From JABMMZ01 sp044373665 (GTDB lineage Bacteria > Bacteroidota > Bacteroidia > NS11-12g > UBA955), in NCBI GenBank assembly GCA_044373665.1, contig JBIPNH010000034.1:1-20438 (forward strand): DNA of 20,438 bases. The letters are read 5' to 3'. A program made the translations under genes and the position numbers. Positions 1-6,913 of this stretch are shown here, piece after piece (positions within the stretch are counted from its first letter, which is position 1; each line of letters starts with the position of its first letter). A model generated the notes under the pieces. The model had not been told where the DNA came from. It did no database searches and was given only the letters and a program-made list of their open reading frames with translations.

Positions 1-1137
1 AAAGAAAATAACATTGATATTTTAGCACAACCGCTTCCAAGTGCTTCTGTAAAATCAGATGTGGATATTGAAAATAAACAAGACTTTACATTTGCATTCG
101 ACTTAGGTTTAGCGCCACGTTTTGAATTTAATATTTCCGATAAAGATGTTTTAGATTATTATGTTATTTCTGTTGATGATGCCGAAGTGGACAAAGAAAT
201 TGAGTCATTAACCATGCGTTTTGGTGAAATGTCTCCTGTAGAAATATCAGATGAAAAAGACATTGTGTATGTTGACATGACCGAGTTAGATGAAAATAAT
301 ACACCAAAAGAAAATGGCTTAGCTAACAAAAATGTTTCATTTACACCAGAATTGGTAAAAAATGAAGCATTAAAAGCATCGTTGATTGGATTAAAAAAAG
401 GCGATGAATTAACCATCAATATCTTTGAATTACTAAATGATAATACTACCGTTATATCTTCTTCATTAGGAATTGACAAAGAGGCAGTTGCGGAAATTCA
501 GCCTATGTTCAAATGTGTGGTTACAGAAATTTCAAGAAGAAAAGCAGCCGAGGTTAACCAAGACTTGTTTAATAAAGTTATGGGTGATGGTGTGGTTAGT
601 TCGGTTGAAGATTTCAGAACCAAAATTAAAGAAAATTTAGAGTCATACTACAAAGGCGAAAGTGAACACCACTTGGAGCACATGATAGGCCATTTGATGG
701 AAGAAAAACACACTTTCCAATTGCCAGATTCTTTCTTAAAAAGATGGTTGCTAAGTAGTAAAGAAGAACATTACAACGAACAAAACATTGACGAGCGCTA
801 TGGTAAAGAAGCTAAAGTGTTAAAAGATGTATTGATTCGCGAAAAAGCAGCTCAATTATTCGAAATTAAAGTTGAGATGCAAGACATTGAAGAGGCCTCT
901 ATTGGATACACTTTGTCTATGTTCAGAAACTATGGTTTACAAAACCCAGATTTTGAATTGGTAAAAAAATTCAGTGATGACAGTTTGAAAAAACGTGAAT
1001 TTGTAGAGCAAATGAATGACATAGCTTTGAGACGTAAAGTATTTGTAGCCATCAGAAACACAGTGAAGTTGAATGAAAAACCAATTACCATTGAGGCTTT
1101 CTACAAACTAATAGAAGAACACAATCACCAACATTAA
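1..1137 (+). CDS. tig: Trigger factor, ribosome-associated chaperone (5' end cut by window)
   Basis: Trigger factor binds the ribosome exit tunnel and shields nascent chains, with a peptidyl-prolyl isomerase domain in the middle. The frame is open from base 1 and 378 codons are visible. Compared with Bacteroidota trigger factors of about 450 residues, roughly 80 N-terminal residues, including the ribosome-docking loop, lie outside the window. The visible part begins at the end of the ribosome-binding domain, then the phrase FTFAFDLGLAPRFEF typical of the family, a divergent isomerase domain (ending near FKCVVTEI), and a long helical charged C-terminal chaperone region ending in a His-rich tail (EEHNHQH). 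A GTG at 61 is in frame but is internal, because homology continues upstream of it. It lies upstream of clpP-clpX, a classic neighbourhood, but is separated from them by a strong terminator. The identification is secure. Confidence 0.93.
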   Translation, partial: KENNIDILAQPLPSASVKSDVDIENKQDFTFAFDLGLAPRFEFNISDKDVLDYYVISVDDAEVDKEIESLTMRFGEMSPVEISDEKDIVYVDMTELDENNTPKENGLANKNVSFTPELVKNEALKASLIGLKKGDELTINIFELLNDNTTVISSSLGIDKEAVAEIQPMFKCVVTEISRRKAAEVNQDLFNKVMGDGVVSSVEDFRTKIKENLESYYKGESEHHLEHMIGHLMEEKHTFQLPDSFLKRWLLSSKEEHYNEQNIDERYGKEAKVLKDVLIREKAAQLFEIKVEMQDIEEASIGYTLSMFRNYGLQNPDFELVKKFSDDSLKKREFVEQMNDIALRRKVFVAIRNTVKLNEKPITIEAFYKLIEEHNHQH

Positions 1138-1159
1138 GTTTGGGAAACAACTAATATTT

Positions 1160-1200
1160 AAAACGAGTTGTAAACGAAAGTTTGCAACTCGTTTTTGTTT
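1160..1200 (+). terminator. Intrinsic terminator of tig
   Basis: A near-perfect hairpin starts 23 bases after the tig stop codon. The left arm (1161-1175) reads AAACGAGTTG then T and AAAC; the loop is GAAA (1176-1179); the right arm (1180-1194) is GTTT, G, CAACTCGTTT. The only non-Watson-Crick pair is one T-G wobble. A T-rich tract follows (1192-1200). It should end tig transcription before the next genes. Confidence 0.9.
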
Positions 1201-1390
1201 GTGGGGGAAAATACTTTCAAAATTTATGGCATAATCCTAAACTCGTTCATCGATAAAAAAGGAATATTAACAAAGTAGGAAAAAAGATTTTTCAGACTTT
1301 TCTAATGGAATATATTTTTTAAAAATCACTAATATGTTGGGAGAATATAAATCTTACAAAGTGCTGAAATACTAGATTTAATTAACTTTT
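1201..1390. other. AT-rich intergenic spacer, no gene seen
   Basis: The gap between tig and the next gene is 290 bases. After the terminator it is AT-rich with many short A and T runs. It holds no reading frame longer than a few tens of codons and no recognisable RNA gene. The only functional signals seen in the gap are the tig terminator at its left end and the promoter at its right end. Confidence 0.5.
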
Positions 1391-1423
1391 TTTGATTAAA
1401 GAAGTTGAAATAAACTAACTTTG
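1391..1423 (+). promoter_or_regulatory. Bacteroidota-type promoter of the glycine-zipper gene
   Basis: TTTG (1391-1394) is followed after 21 bases by TAACTTTG (1416-1423), an exact match to the -7 consensus TAnnTTTG. Only four bases separate the -7 element from the ATG at 1428, so the transcript should have almost no leader. Confidence 0.7.
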
Positions 1424-1427
1424 CAAT

Positions 1428-1721
1428 ATGAAAAGCGATGAAGAAATATTACAATCTCTCATAGCTGGCGGCTTAATTGGTGCAGCCTTAGGTGCATTGC
1501 TATCAAAAAACAGAGAAGATGGGGCAACACTTGGTGCATTAGCTGGTGCAGCAATATTAGCTACTTTTAAGGCAAATGAAAAAGCCATGCAAACCAATTT
1601 GCCAATGTTGATAGAAGAAGATGGCAGCTTGTACCAAATTCAATCAGGTGGAGAAAAAAAGTTTATTAGAACCATAGAAAAACCTGCTGTAAAATTAAAA
1701 AATAATTTTAAGCTTAAATAA
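1428..1721 (+). CDS. Small glycine-zipper protein of unknown function
   Basis: This 97-residue protein has no function I can name. Residues about 11-27 and 32-47 are two hydrophobic, Gly/Ala-rich segments (LIAGGLIGAALGALL and GATLGALAGAAILATF) with GxxxG/AxxxG spacing, joined by a short charged turn. This is the pattern of a glycine-zipper hairpin that packs in or against a membrane. The second half is soluble, with IEEDGSLYQIQSGG and a basic tail ending NNFKLK. The N-terminus is acidic and polar rather than a signal peptide. The start is set by an ATG four bases after an exact -7 promoter element. One base after its stop begins the remnant of a zeta-toxin-like ATPase gene, so the two were probably an operon before the second gene decayed. 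Whether the small protein once partnered that kinase is inference. The reading frame is intact, and its composition and promoter support a real gene. Confidence 0.75.
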   Translation: MKSDEEILQSLIAGGLIGAALGALLSKNREDGATLGALAGAAILATFKANEKAMQTNLPMLIEEDGSLYQIQSGGEKKFIRTIEKPAVKLKNNFKLK

Positions 1722-1722
1722 T

Positions 1723-1836
1723 ATGGTTACGAAACGAATGAGAGTTTTTGCAGGACCTAATGGTTGAGGTAAAACTACCATAGTAAAAAGCTTACAGGCA
1801 GAAATACCATTTGGCGTAAAACAAAATTTGCATTAA
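1723..1836 (+). pseudogene. Remnant of a zeta-toxin-like P-loop kinase/ATPase gene
   Basis: From the ATG at 1723 the frame reads MVTKRMRVFAGPNG, a TGA stop at 1765-1767, then GKTTIVKSLQAEIPFGVK. With one residue restored at the stop this is a Walker A P-loop (GPNG-x-GKTT) in the context seen at the N-terminus of zeta-toxin-like P-loop proteins (RxRVFAGPNGSGKTT). A single change of TCA (Ser) to TGA would explain the stop. Similarity ends near 1818, and the frame runs into an unrelated tail and a TAA at 1834-1836, 22 bases before clpP. The remaining 150 or more residues expected in the family, including the substrate-binding and Walker B regions, are absent. The gene therefore has two lesions: a nonsense mutation and a 3' deletion. 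Family assignment rests on the P-loop and flanking residues only, so another P-loop NTPase with the same N-terminal motif is possible. Confidence 0.75.
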
Positions 1837-1841
1837 TATTG
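1810..1841 (+). promoter_or_regulatory. Candidate promoter of clpP-clpX
   Basis: TTTG (1810-1813) is followed after 20 bases by TAATATTG (1834-1841), which differs from TAnnTTTG at one position. The -7 element ends 17 bases before the clpP ATG. The -33 element lies inside the decayed P-loop gene, in the codons for P-F-G. A promoter is expected here because tig ends in a strong terminator, but this exact site is a prediction. Confidence 0.45.
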
Positions 1842-1858
1842 TTGTTTAATATAATATT

Positions 1859-2554
1859 ATGGACCAAGGCAAAGAATTTCAAAAATACGCTACCAAACAT
1901 TTGGGTTTAAATAGCTTAACTGTCGACCGCTACATTAATAGCGCAACACCGCATATTATCACTAATTTAACACCAAATATTATTGAAGAAAGACCATTAA
2001 ACATCGCTGCAATGGATATTTTTTCAAGATTAATGATGGATAGAATCATATTCTTAGGAGTTGGAATTAATGACGAAGTTGCCAACATAGTAATGGGTCA
2101 GTTGTTGTTTTTAGAAAGCACCAATCCTAACAGAGACATTCAAATTTATATCAACAGTCCTGGAGGCAGTGTATATGCTGGTTTGGGAATTTATGACACC
2201 ATGCAATACATTTCAAGTGACATTGCCACAATCTGTACAGGTATGGCAGCAAGTATGGGTGCCGTTTTAATGTGTGCAGGTGCACATGGTAAAAGAACTG
2301 CCTTAAAACACAGTAGAGTAATGATTCACCAACCACTAGGTGGTGCGCAAGGTCAAGCTTCTGAAATAGAAATTACTTACCGTGAAATTTCTAAATTAAA
2401 GAAAGAATTATACGACATAATTTCACACCACAGCGGTCAGCCCTATGAAAAAGTAGAAAAAGACAGTGATAGAGATTATTGGATGACCTCAGAAGAAGCC
2501 AAAGCCTATGGCATGGTGGATGAAGTTTTGACAAAGAATATTAATAAAAAATAA
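1859..2554 (+). CDS. clpP: ATP-dependent Clp protease proteolytic subunit ClpP
   Basis: ClpP is the serine protease that forms the barrel degrading proteins unfolded by ClpX. The 231-residue protein has the full catalytic triad at the family's spacing: Ser132 in TGMAASMGA, His157 in RVMIHQPLGG and Asp206 in KDSDRDYWM. The Ser-His and His-Asp distances of 25 and 49 residues match those known from E. coli ClpP. The segments NSPGGSVYAGLGIYDTM and GGAQGQASEIEI are also typical. The N-terminal extension of about 35 residues before TPNIIEERPLNIAAMDIFSR is usual for Bacteroidota ClpP and includes the propeptide. The stop codon overlaps the clpX start by one base (TAATG), which favours translational coupling and matched amounts of both subunits. 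Confidence 0.97.
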   Translation: MDQGKEFQKYATKHLGLNSLTVDRYINSATPHIITNLTPNIIEERPLNIAAMDIFSRLMMDRIIFLGVGINDEVANIVMGQLLFLESTNPNRDIQIYINSPGGSVYAGLGIYDTMQYISSDIATICTGMAASMGAVLMCAGAHGKRTALKHSRVMIHQPLGGAQGQASEIEITYREISKLKKELYDIISHHSGQPYEKVEKDSDRDYWMTSEEAKAYGMVDEVLTKNINKK

Positions 2555-3783
2555 TGGCGAGTAAAAAAACCTCTAGTTTTTGTTCTTTCTGTGGTAAGCC
2601 AAAGGAAGAGTCAAACATGCTTATTTCAGGCATAGAGGCCAATATTTGCGATGCCTGTGTGGAACAAGCTTCCAAAATTGTAGAAGTTGAGCTAGGTGGA
2701 CAAAACAAAAAGAAAAAATCTGAACCAGATTTTAAAATAAATCTTCTTAAACCTGCTGACATCAAAAAACATTTGGATGAATATGTCATTGGTCAGGAAC
2801 AAGCCAAAAAAGTACTTTCCGTAGCCATATATAACCATTACAAACGTTTGCTGAACTACCAAGGTGATGATGACACAGAAATTGAAAAATCAAATGTCTT
2901 ATTGGTAGGTGAAACAGGAACAGGCAAAACATTGTTAGTGAGAACACTTGCTAAAATACTTAAAGTTCCTTTTTGTATTGCCGATGCTACAGTATTAACC
3001 GAGGCAGGATATGTAGGTGAAGATGTAGAAAGTGTTATTTCAAGATTATACCAAGCGAGTGATTACGATGTAGATGCTACCCAAAGAGGGATAGTGTATA
3101 TTGATGAAATAGACAAAATTGCCCGTAAAGGAGACAATCCATCTATCAGTAGAGATGTAAGTGGAGAGGGTGTTCAACAAGGTTTGTTGAAGCTTTTGGA
3201 AGGGACTATTGCCAATATTGCTCCTGAAGGGGGTCGTAAGCATCCTGACCAAAAATTTGTAAAAATTGATACCAAAAATATTCTCTTTATTTGTGGAGGT
3301 GCTTTCAGTGGTATTGATAAAATAATTGCAAAAAGATTAAACACCAATGCGATAGGTTTTAATAGTGCACAACAATCTAACGCTTCACTTGAATTGATCG
3401 AACAAGTTGCGCCTTCCGATTTAAGAAGTTTTGGTTTGATACCTGAAATTATTGGAAGAATGCCAATGATTACTTTTCTACAACCCCTTGACAGGGAAGC
3501 GTTGAAAAACATCTTAATAAAACCAAAAAATGCATTGATAAAACAATACGTTAAATTGATGGAAATAGAAGGCATTAAGTTGCATTTCGACAAAAAAGCC
3601 ATTGAGTTAATTGTTAGCAAAGCGGTAGAGTTTAAGTTGGGTGCAAGAGGACTAAGAACCATTTGCGAAAAATTAATGCTCGACGTTATGTATGAAGCGC
3701 CATCAAAAAGCGACAAGGAAGTTACGATCACCGCAGACATGGTTGTTAGCAAATTGGCCGATTTGGATACAAAGGCGGCTTAA
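2554..3783 (+). CDS. clpX: ATP-dependent Clp protease ATPase subunit ClpX
   Basis: ClpX is the AAA+ unfoldase that recognises substrates and threads them into ClpP. The 409-residue protein has, in order: the N-terminal zinc-binding domain with Cys10, Cys13, Cys32 and Cys35; Walker A GETGTGKT (119-126); the GYVGED pore loop (152-157); Walker B VYIDEID with Glu185; the RKH pore loop (228-230); an IGF loop (267-269) that docks on ClpP; and the sensor-2 GARGLR motif (363-368). Length and every motif are normal, so it should be active. It shares one base with the end of clpP and is surely co-transcribed. No convincing terminator follows; the next gene has its own promoter. Confidence 0.97.
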   Translation: MASKKTSSFCSFCGKPKEESNMLISGIEANICDACVEQASKIVEVELGGQNKKKKSEPDFKINLLKPADIKKHLDEYVIGQEQAKKVLSVAIYNHYKRLLNYQGDDDTEIEKSNVLLVGETGTGKTLLVRTLAKILKVPFCIADATVLTEAGYVGEDVESVISRLYQASDYDVDATQRGIVYIDEIDKIARKGDNPSISRDVSGEGVQQGLLKLLEGTIANIAPEGGRKHPDQKFVKIDTKNILFICGGAFSGIDKIIAKRLNTNAIGFNSAQQSNASLELIEQVAPSDLRSFGLIPEIIGRMPMITFLQPLDREALKNILIKPKNALIKQYVKLMEIEGIKLHFDKKAIELIVSKAVEFKLGARGLRTICEKLMLDVMYEAPSKSDKEVTITADMVVSKLADLDTKAA

Positions 3784-3869
3784 GGAAGTTCTACTTTCAA
3801 TATTTTTCAAACTCTGTATTTTAGAAGAATTAAATTTTCAATTCTCCCATTTATTCGTATTTCTCGGTG

Positions 3870-3899
3870 TTGTAGGATTAGCAAAATAAACTAAATTTG
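3870..3899 (+). promoter_or_regulatory. Promoter of recQ and the following glycosyltransferases
   Basis: TTG (3870-3872) is followed after 19 bases by TAAATTTG (3892-3899), an exact TAnnTTTG match. The element ends 13 bases before the recQ ATG. It lies in the 129-base gap after clpX, which otherwise holds nothing recognisable. Confidence 0.65.
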
Positions 3900-3912
3900 A
3901 GCAAATTTTACA

Positions 3913-5823
3913 ATGACACCCGAACAAACACTGAAACAGTATTTCGGCTACGACCAATTTAGGCCGTTGCAAAAAGACATTGTTCAGTCTGTTTTGGATG
4001 GTAAGCCAACCATAGCATTATTGCCAACGGGTGGTGGTAAATCTTTGTGTTTTCAAGTTCCCGCTTTGATGTTAGAAGGGGTTTGTGTAGTGGTAACTCC
4101 ACTTATAGCCCTAATGAAGGACCAAGTTGAAAATTTGATGAAAAGAGACATTCAGGCTGTTGCTCTTTACAGCGGAATGAAACGTAAGGAAATAGAGTTT
4201 GAACTCGAAAACTGTATCAATGGCAAGTATAAGTTTTTGTATGTGTCACCCGAACGACTCAAAAGTAAACACTTTATAGATTATGCGGTAAATATTAAAG
4301 TGTCCTTATTGGCGATAGATGAAGCCCATTGTATTTCACAGTGGGGTTACGATTTTAGACCGCCATACCTCGAAATATCCGAATTTATAAGTCGATTCAA
4401 TCACCTAAAGGTTATTGCCTTAACAGCTTCTGCAACTAAAGATGTAGTGTCTGATATTGCCTTAAAACTAGAGTTAAAACAAGCACAAGTCTTTGTACAA
4501 AGTTTTGTTAGGTCGAACCTGTCCTATGTGATTCGTAAAACAGAAAATAAGCTCCAAGAAATACTCAAAATTGCTCAAAAATTGACGGGTTCTGGTCTTG
4601 TTTACGTTAAGTCGAGACGCAAAGCAGAAGAAATAAGCAGACACTTGAATGAAATTGGACTTAAAACCGATTACTACCATGCTGGTTTACCCGCCTTGGA
4701 TAGAAACAAAAAACAAGAGGCATGGAAAAAAGGGCACATCAGAATTATGGTTTGCACCAATGCTTTTGGAATGGGGATAGACAAACCCGATGTTAGATTT
4801 GTAATTCACGAACAAAAACCGGACACCTTGGAAGCCTATTACCAAGAGGCAGGAAGGGCAGGAAGGGACGGAAATTTGTCTTATTGTATATTGCTTTTTC
4901 ACGAATCCGATAGAATAGAGGATATTAGAACAATTGCTGTAAAATATCCCAAACCGGAGGAAATTATTCAAGTGTATGAAGCTATTCACAATTACCTGAA
5001 AATTGCAGTTGGTTCAGGTCAGTTTATCAGTTATGATTTTGACATTAGTGACTTTTGTTCATCCAATAAATTATCGACTCAGCTTACTTTAAATGCCATA
5101 AAGATTTTGGAAAATGAAGCCTATTTTCAAACGACAGAATCAATATATCTGCCCTCGCGATTGAAGATATTGTGCGACTATGAGACCTTAAATGAATGGC
5201 AACAAAACCATACTGCTGTTGATGTTATTTTTAAAATGTTGCTGCGTTCTTATGGAGGATTGTTCGATTTTTATACCAATATTTATGAGTCAGAAATAGC
5301 CCGTAGGCTTAAGAAAAGTGAATCGTGGTTGAAAGAACAATTGCTGAAATTCAATGACCTTGAGTTAATAGACTATATTCCACAAACCAATCAGCCACAG
5401 TTAGTGCTACTCGAAAATAGGATGAGAAGTATTCATGTGTCGAGCGAGAAAATAAATAAATTAAGAGAAAGGTATCAGGAAAAACTATTGGCTGTTAATC
5501 AGTATATTGATAATAATATGGAATGTAGAACCAGTATTATTGTTCAATATTTTGGTGAGAAAAAATCGAAAGATTGTGGTATTTGTGATGTTTGTTTACG
5601 ACATAAAAGAAGTATAAATGAAGATTTTGTATCACAAAAAACCATAGAAATTATCAAGTCTATTTGCTTAGCAAGCCCCAATATTAAAGAAGACGAATTA
5701 ATGAAATTGGCCAATATTACAGATTTGGATAATTATGTTTTAATATTGCGTTGGCTCAAAGATTATCAATATATCAATAAAACAAAGGAAGGTTGGGTAC
5801 AATGGAACATCAAAAAACAATAG
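3913..5823 (+). CDS. recQ: ATP-dependent DNA helicase RecQ (form without HRDC domain)
   Basis: RecQ unwinds DNA 3'-to-5' during recombinational repair and fork restart. The 636-residue protein has the helicase core with FRPLQ (16-20), Walker A TGGGKS (39-44), DEAH (136-139) followed by the RecQ aromatic-rich loop CISQWGYDFRPPY, TAS (171-173), and motif VI QEAGRAGRDG (311-320). A zinc site follows at Cys538, Cys555, Cys558 and Cys561, with the same spacing as in E. coli RecQ. However, about 170 residues of winged-helix-like sequence lie between the helicase core and the cysteines, and only about 75 residues follow them. There is no HRDC domain. This matches the shorter RecQ form common in Bacteroidota. 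Its end overlaps the next gene by 22 bases. Confidence 0.93.
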   Translation: MTPEQTLKQYFGYDQFRPLQKDIVQSVLDGKPTIALLPTGGGKSLCFQVPALMLEGVCVVVTPLIALMKDQVENLMKRDIQAVALYSGMKRKEIEFELENCINGKYKFLYVSPERLKSKHFIDYAVNIKVSLLAIDEAHCISQWGYDFRPPYLEISEFISRFNHLKVIALTASATKDVVSDIALKLELKQAQVFVQSFVRSNLSYVIRKTENKLQEILKIAQKLTGSGLVYVKSRRKAEEISRHLNEIGLKTDYYHAGLPALDRNKKQEAWKKGHIRIMVCTNAFGMGIDKPDVRFVIHEQKPDTLEAYYQEAGRAGRDGNLSYCILLFHESDRIEDIRTIAVKYPKPEEIIQVYEAIHNYLKIAVGSGQFISYDFDISDFCSSNKLSTQLTLNAIKILENEAYFQTTESIYLPSRLKILCDYETLNEWQQNHTAVDVIFKMLLRSYGGLFDFYTNIYESEIARRLKKSESWLKEQLLKFNDLELIDYIPQTNQPQLVLLENRMRSIHVSSEKINKLRERYQEKLLAVNQYIDNNMECRTSIIVQYFGEKKSKDCGICDVCLRHKRSINEDFVSQKTIEIIKSICLASPNIKEDELMKLANITDLDNYVLILRWLKDYQYINKTKEGWVQWNIKKQ

Positions 5824-6908
5824 CAATAGCTATTACAGGTCATTTTTATACCGATCAGAGGATGCAACGTATTTCTTCTGTTTTAAAAGAGATGAATTTT
5901 CATGCTTTACTAGCATACCGACCGTTTGTTAAGTATGGAAATACAGTAGAGATAAACACATTAACTGGGTTAAGTTTTGTAGTGATTAAACCATTGATTA
6001 ATTCGGGTATTTTGTTTTATTTTTTATACAATTTACAGCTGTTTTTCAAACTCCTTTTTAAAAAAATTGACATTTATTATGCCGTAGATTCTGATACATT
6101 GGCAGCAATGATGTGTTTGAGTGTAATTAAGCGTAAACCATTAGTGTACGACGCGCATGAGTATTTTGCGGAGGTCCCTGAACTGCAAGGAAAGTCAATC
6201 AAAAAATGGATTTGGCATCAATTAACACTTGCAGGGGTTAAGCGTTCTAAACTAAATATTACAGTTTCTGATTCATTGGCAAAAGCTCTTGAACTACGTT
6301 ATAATAAACCATTTTCTGTGATTAGAAATGTGCCTTTTTATCATCAAGAACCTAATGTTGTTCCATTTGATAATCCAGCTATCATTTACCAAGGGGCATT
6401 GAATAAAGGAAGGGAATTGGAGTTGCTAATTGAAGCAATGAAAGAATTACCACAATTTCATTTATTGCTGGTAGGAGAGGGTGACTTAAGTGCAACTTTG
6501 AGAGAATTGGTTCAAAAATCAAAATTGACAAATGTGGAATTTAAAGGATTACTTAGTCCTAATGAACTTAAAAGAATAAGTGCACAATGTTTTGTAGGCT
6601 ATAATTTGTTAGATGCCCAAAGTCTTAGTTATTACTATTCATTGAGTAATAAATATTTCGATTATGTCCAAGCGGGTATTCCTTCTATTTCCTCACATTT
6701 ACCTGAATATGAATTGCTTAATAGTGAATATGGATGTGGGGTTTGCATAAAGAATACCAAAGAAGCGTTAATTGAAACGCTTTTACGATGTTATTCTGAT
6801 GAATTTTACTACAATAAATTGAAAGAAAATGCTTTATTTGCCGCAGAAAAATTGAATTGGAATCAGGAGTCTATTCGATTAAAAGAATTGTTTGAGCCGT
6901 TTAATTAA
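5802..6908 (+). CDS. GT-B fold glycosyltransferase, family 4-like
   Basis: This 368-residue protein looks like a GT4-type retaining glycosyltransferase, a cytoplasmic enzyme that moves a sugar from a nucleotide donor to a surface glycan precursor. The N-terminal Rossmann half contains ITGHFYTDQRMQR and VYDAHEYFAE. The C-terminal donor-binding half contains IIYQGALNKGRELELLIEAM, LLLVGEGDL and VEFKGLLSPNEL. A segment near residue 280-300 (SNKYFDYVQAGIPSIS) stands where the family's donor-binding EX7E region is. A TTG at 5793 is possible, but the ATG at 5802 fits better: homology begins a few residues later, and a GGAAGG run lies upstream. Either start overlaps recQ, so it is translated from the recQ message. 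Donor and acceptor cannot be told from sequence. Confidence 0.85.
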   Translation: MEHQKTIAIAITGHFYTDQRMQRISSVLKEMNFHALLAYRPFVKYGNTVEINTLTGLSFVVIKPLINSGILFYFLYNLQLFFKLLFKKIDIYYAVDSDTLAAMMCLSVIKRKPLVYDAHEYFAEVPELQGKSIKKWIWHQLTLAGVKRSKLNITVSDSLAKALELRYNKPFSVIRNVPFYHQEPNVVPFDNPAIIYQGALNKGRELELLIEAMKELPQFHLLLVGEGDLSATLRELVQKSKLTNVEFKGLLSPNELKRISAQCFVGYNLLDAQSLSYYYSLSNKYFDYVQAGIPSISSHLPEYELLNSEYGCGVCIKNTKEALIETLLRCYSDEFYYNKLKENALFAAEKLNWNQESIRLKELFEPFN

Positions 6909-6913
6909 AGTAT

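Noticed and set aside
1209..1280. Possible short reading frame after the tig terminator
   Set aside because: It has about two dozen codons, no start context, no recognised similarity, and composition like the surrounding spacer.
1765..1767. TGA as a recoded (selenocysteine or read-through) codon in the P-loop
   Set aside because: TGA is a true stop elsewhere in the window (end of ung), no selenocysteine hairpin is evident, and the gene is also truncated 3', so decay is the simpler reading.
3174..3752. 192-codon open frame on the minus strand inside clpX
   Set aside because: It lies wholly inside clpX, whose motifs are complete. The predicted protein has no recognisable domain or promoter and is a codon-composition shadow.
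3820..3848. Imperfect inverted repeat AGAATT...AATTCT after clpX as a terminator
   Set aside because: The stem is short and AT-only apart from one pair, and no T-run follows it.
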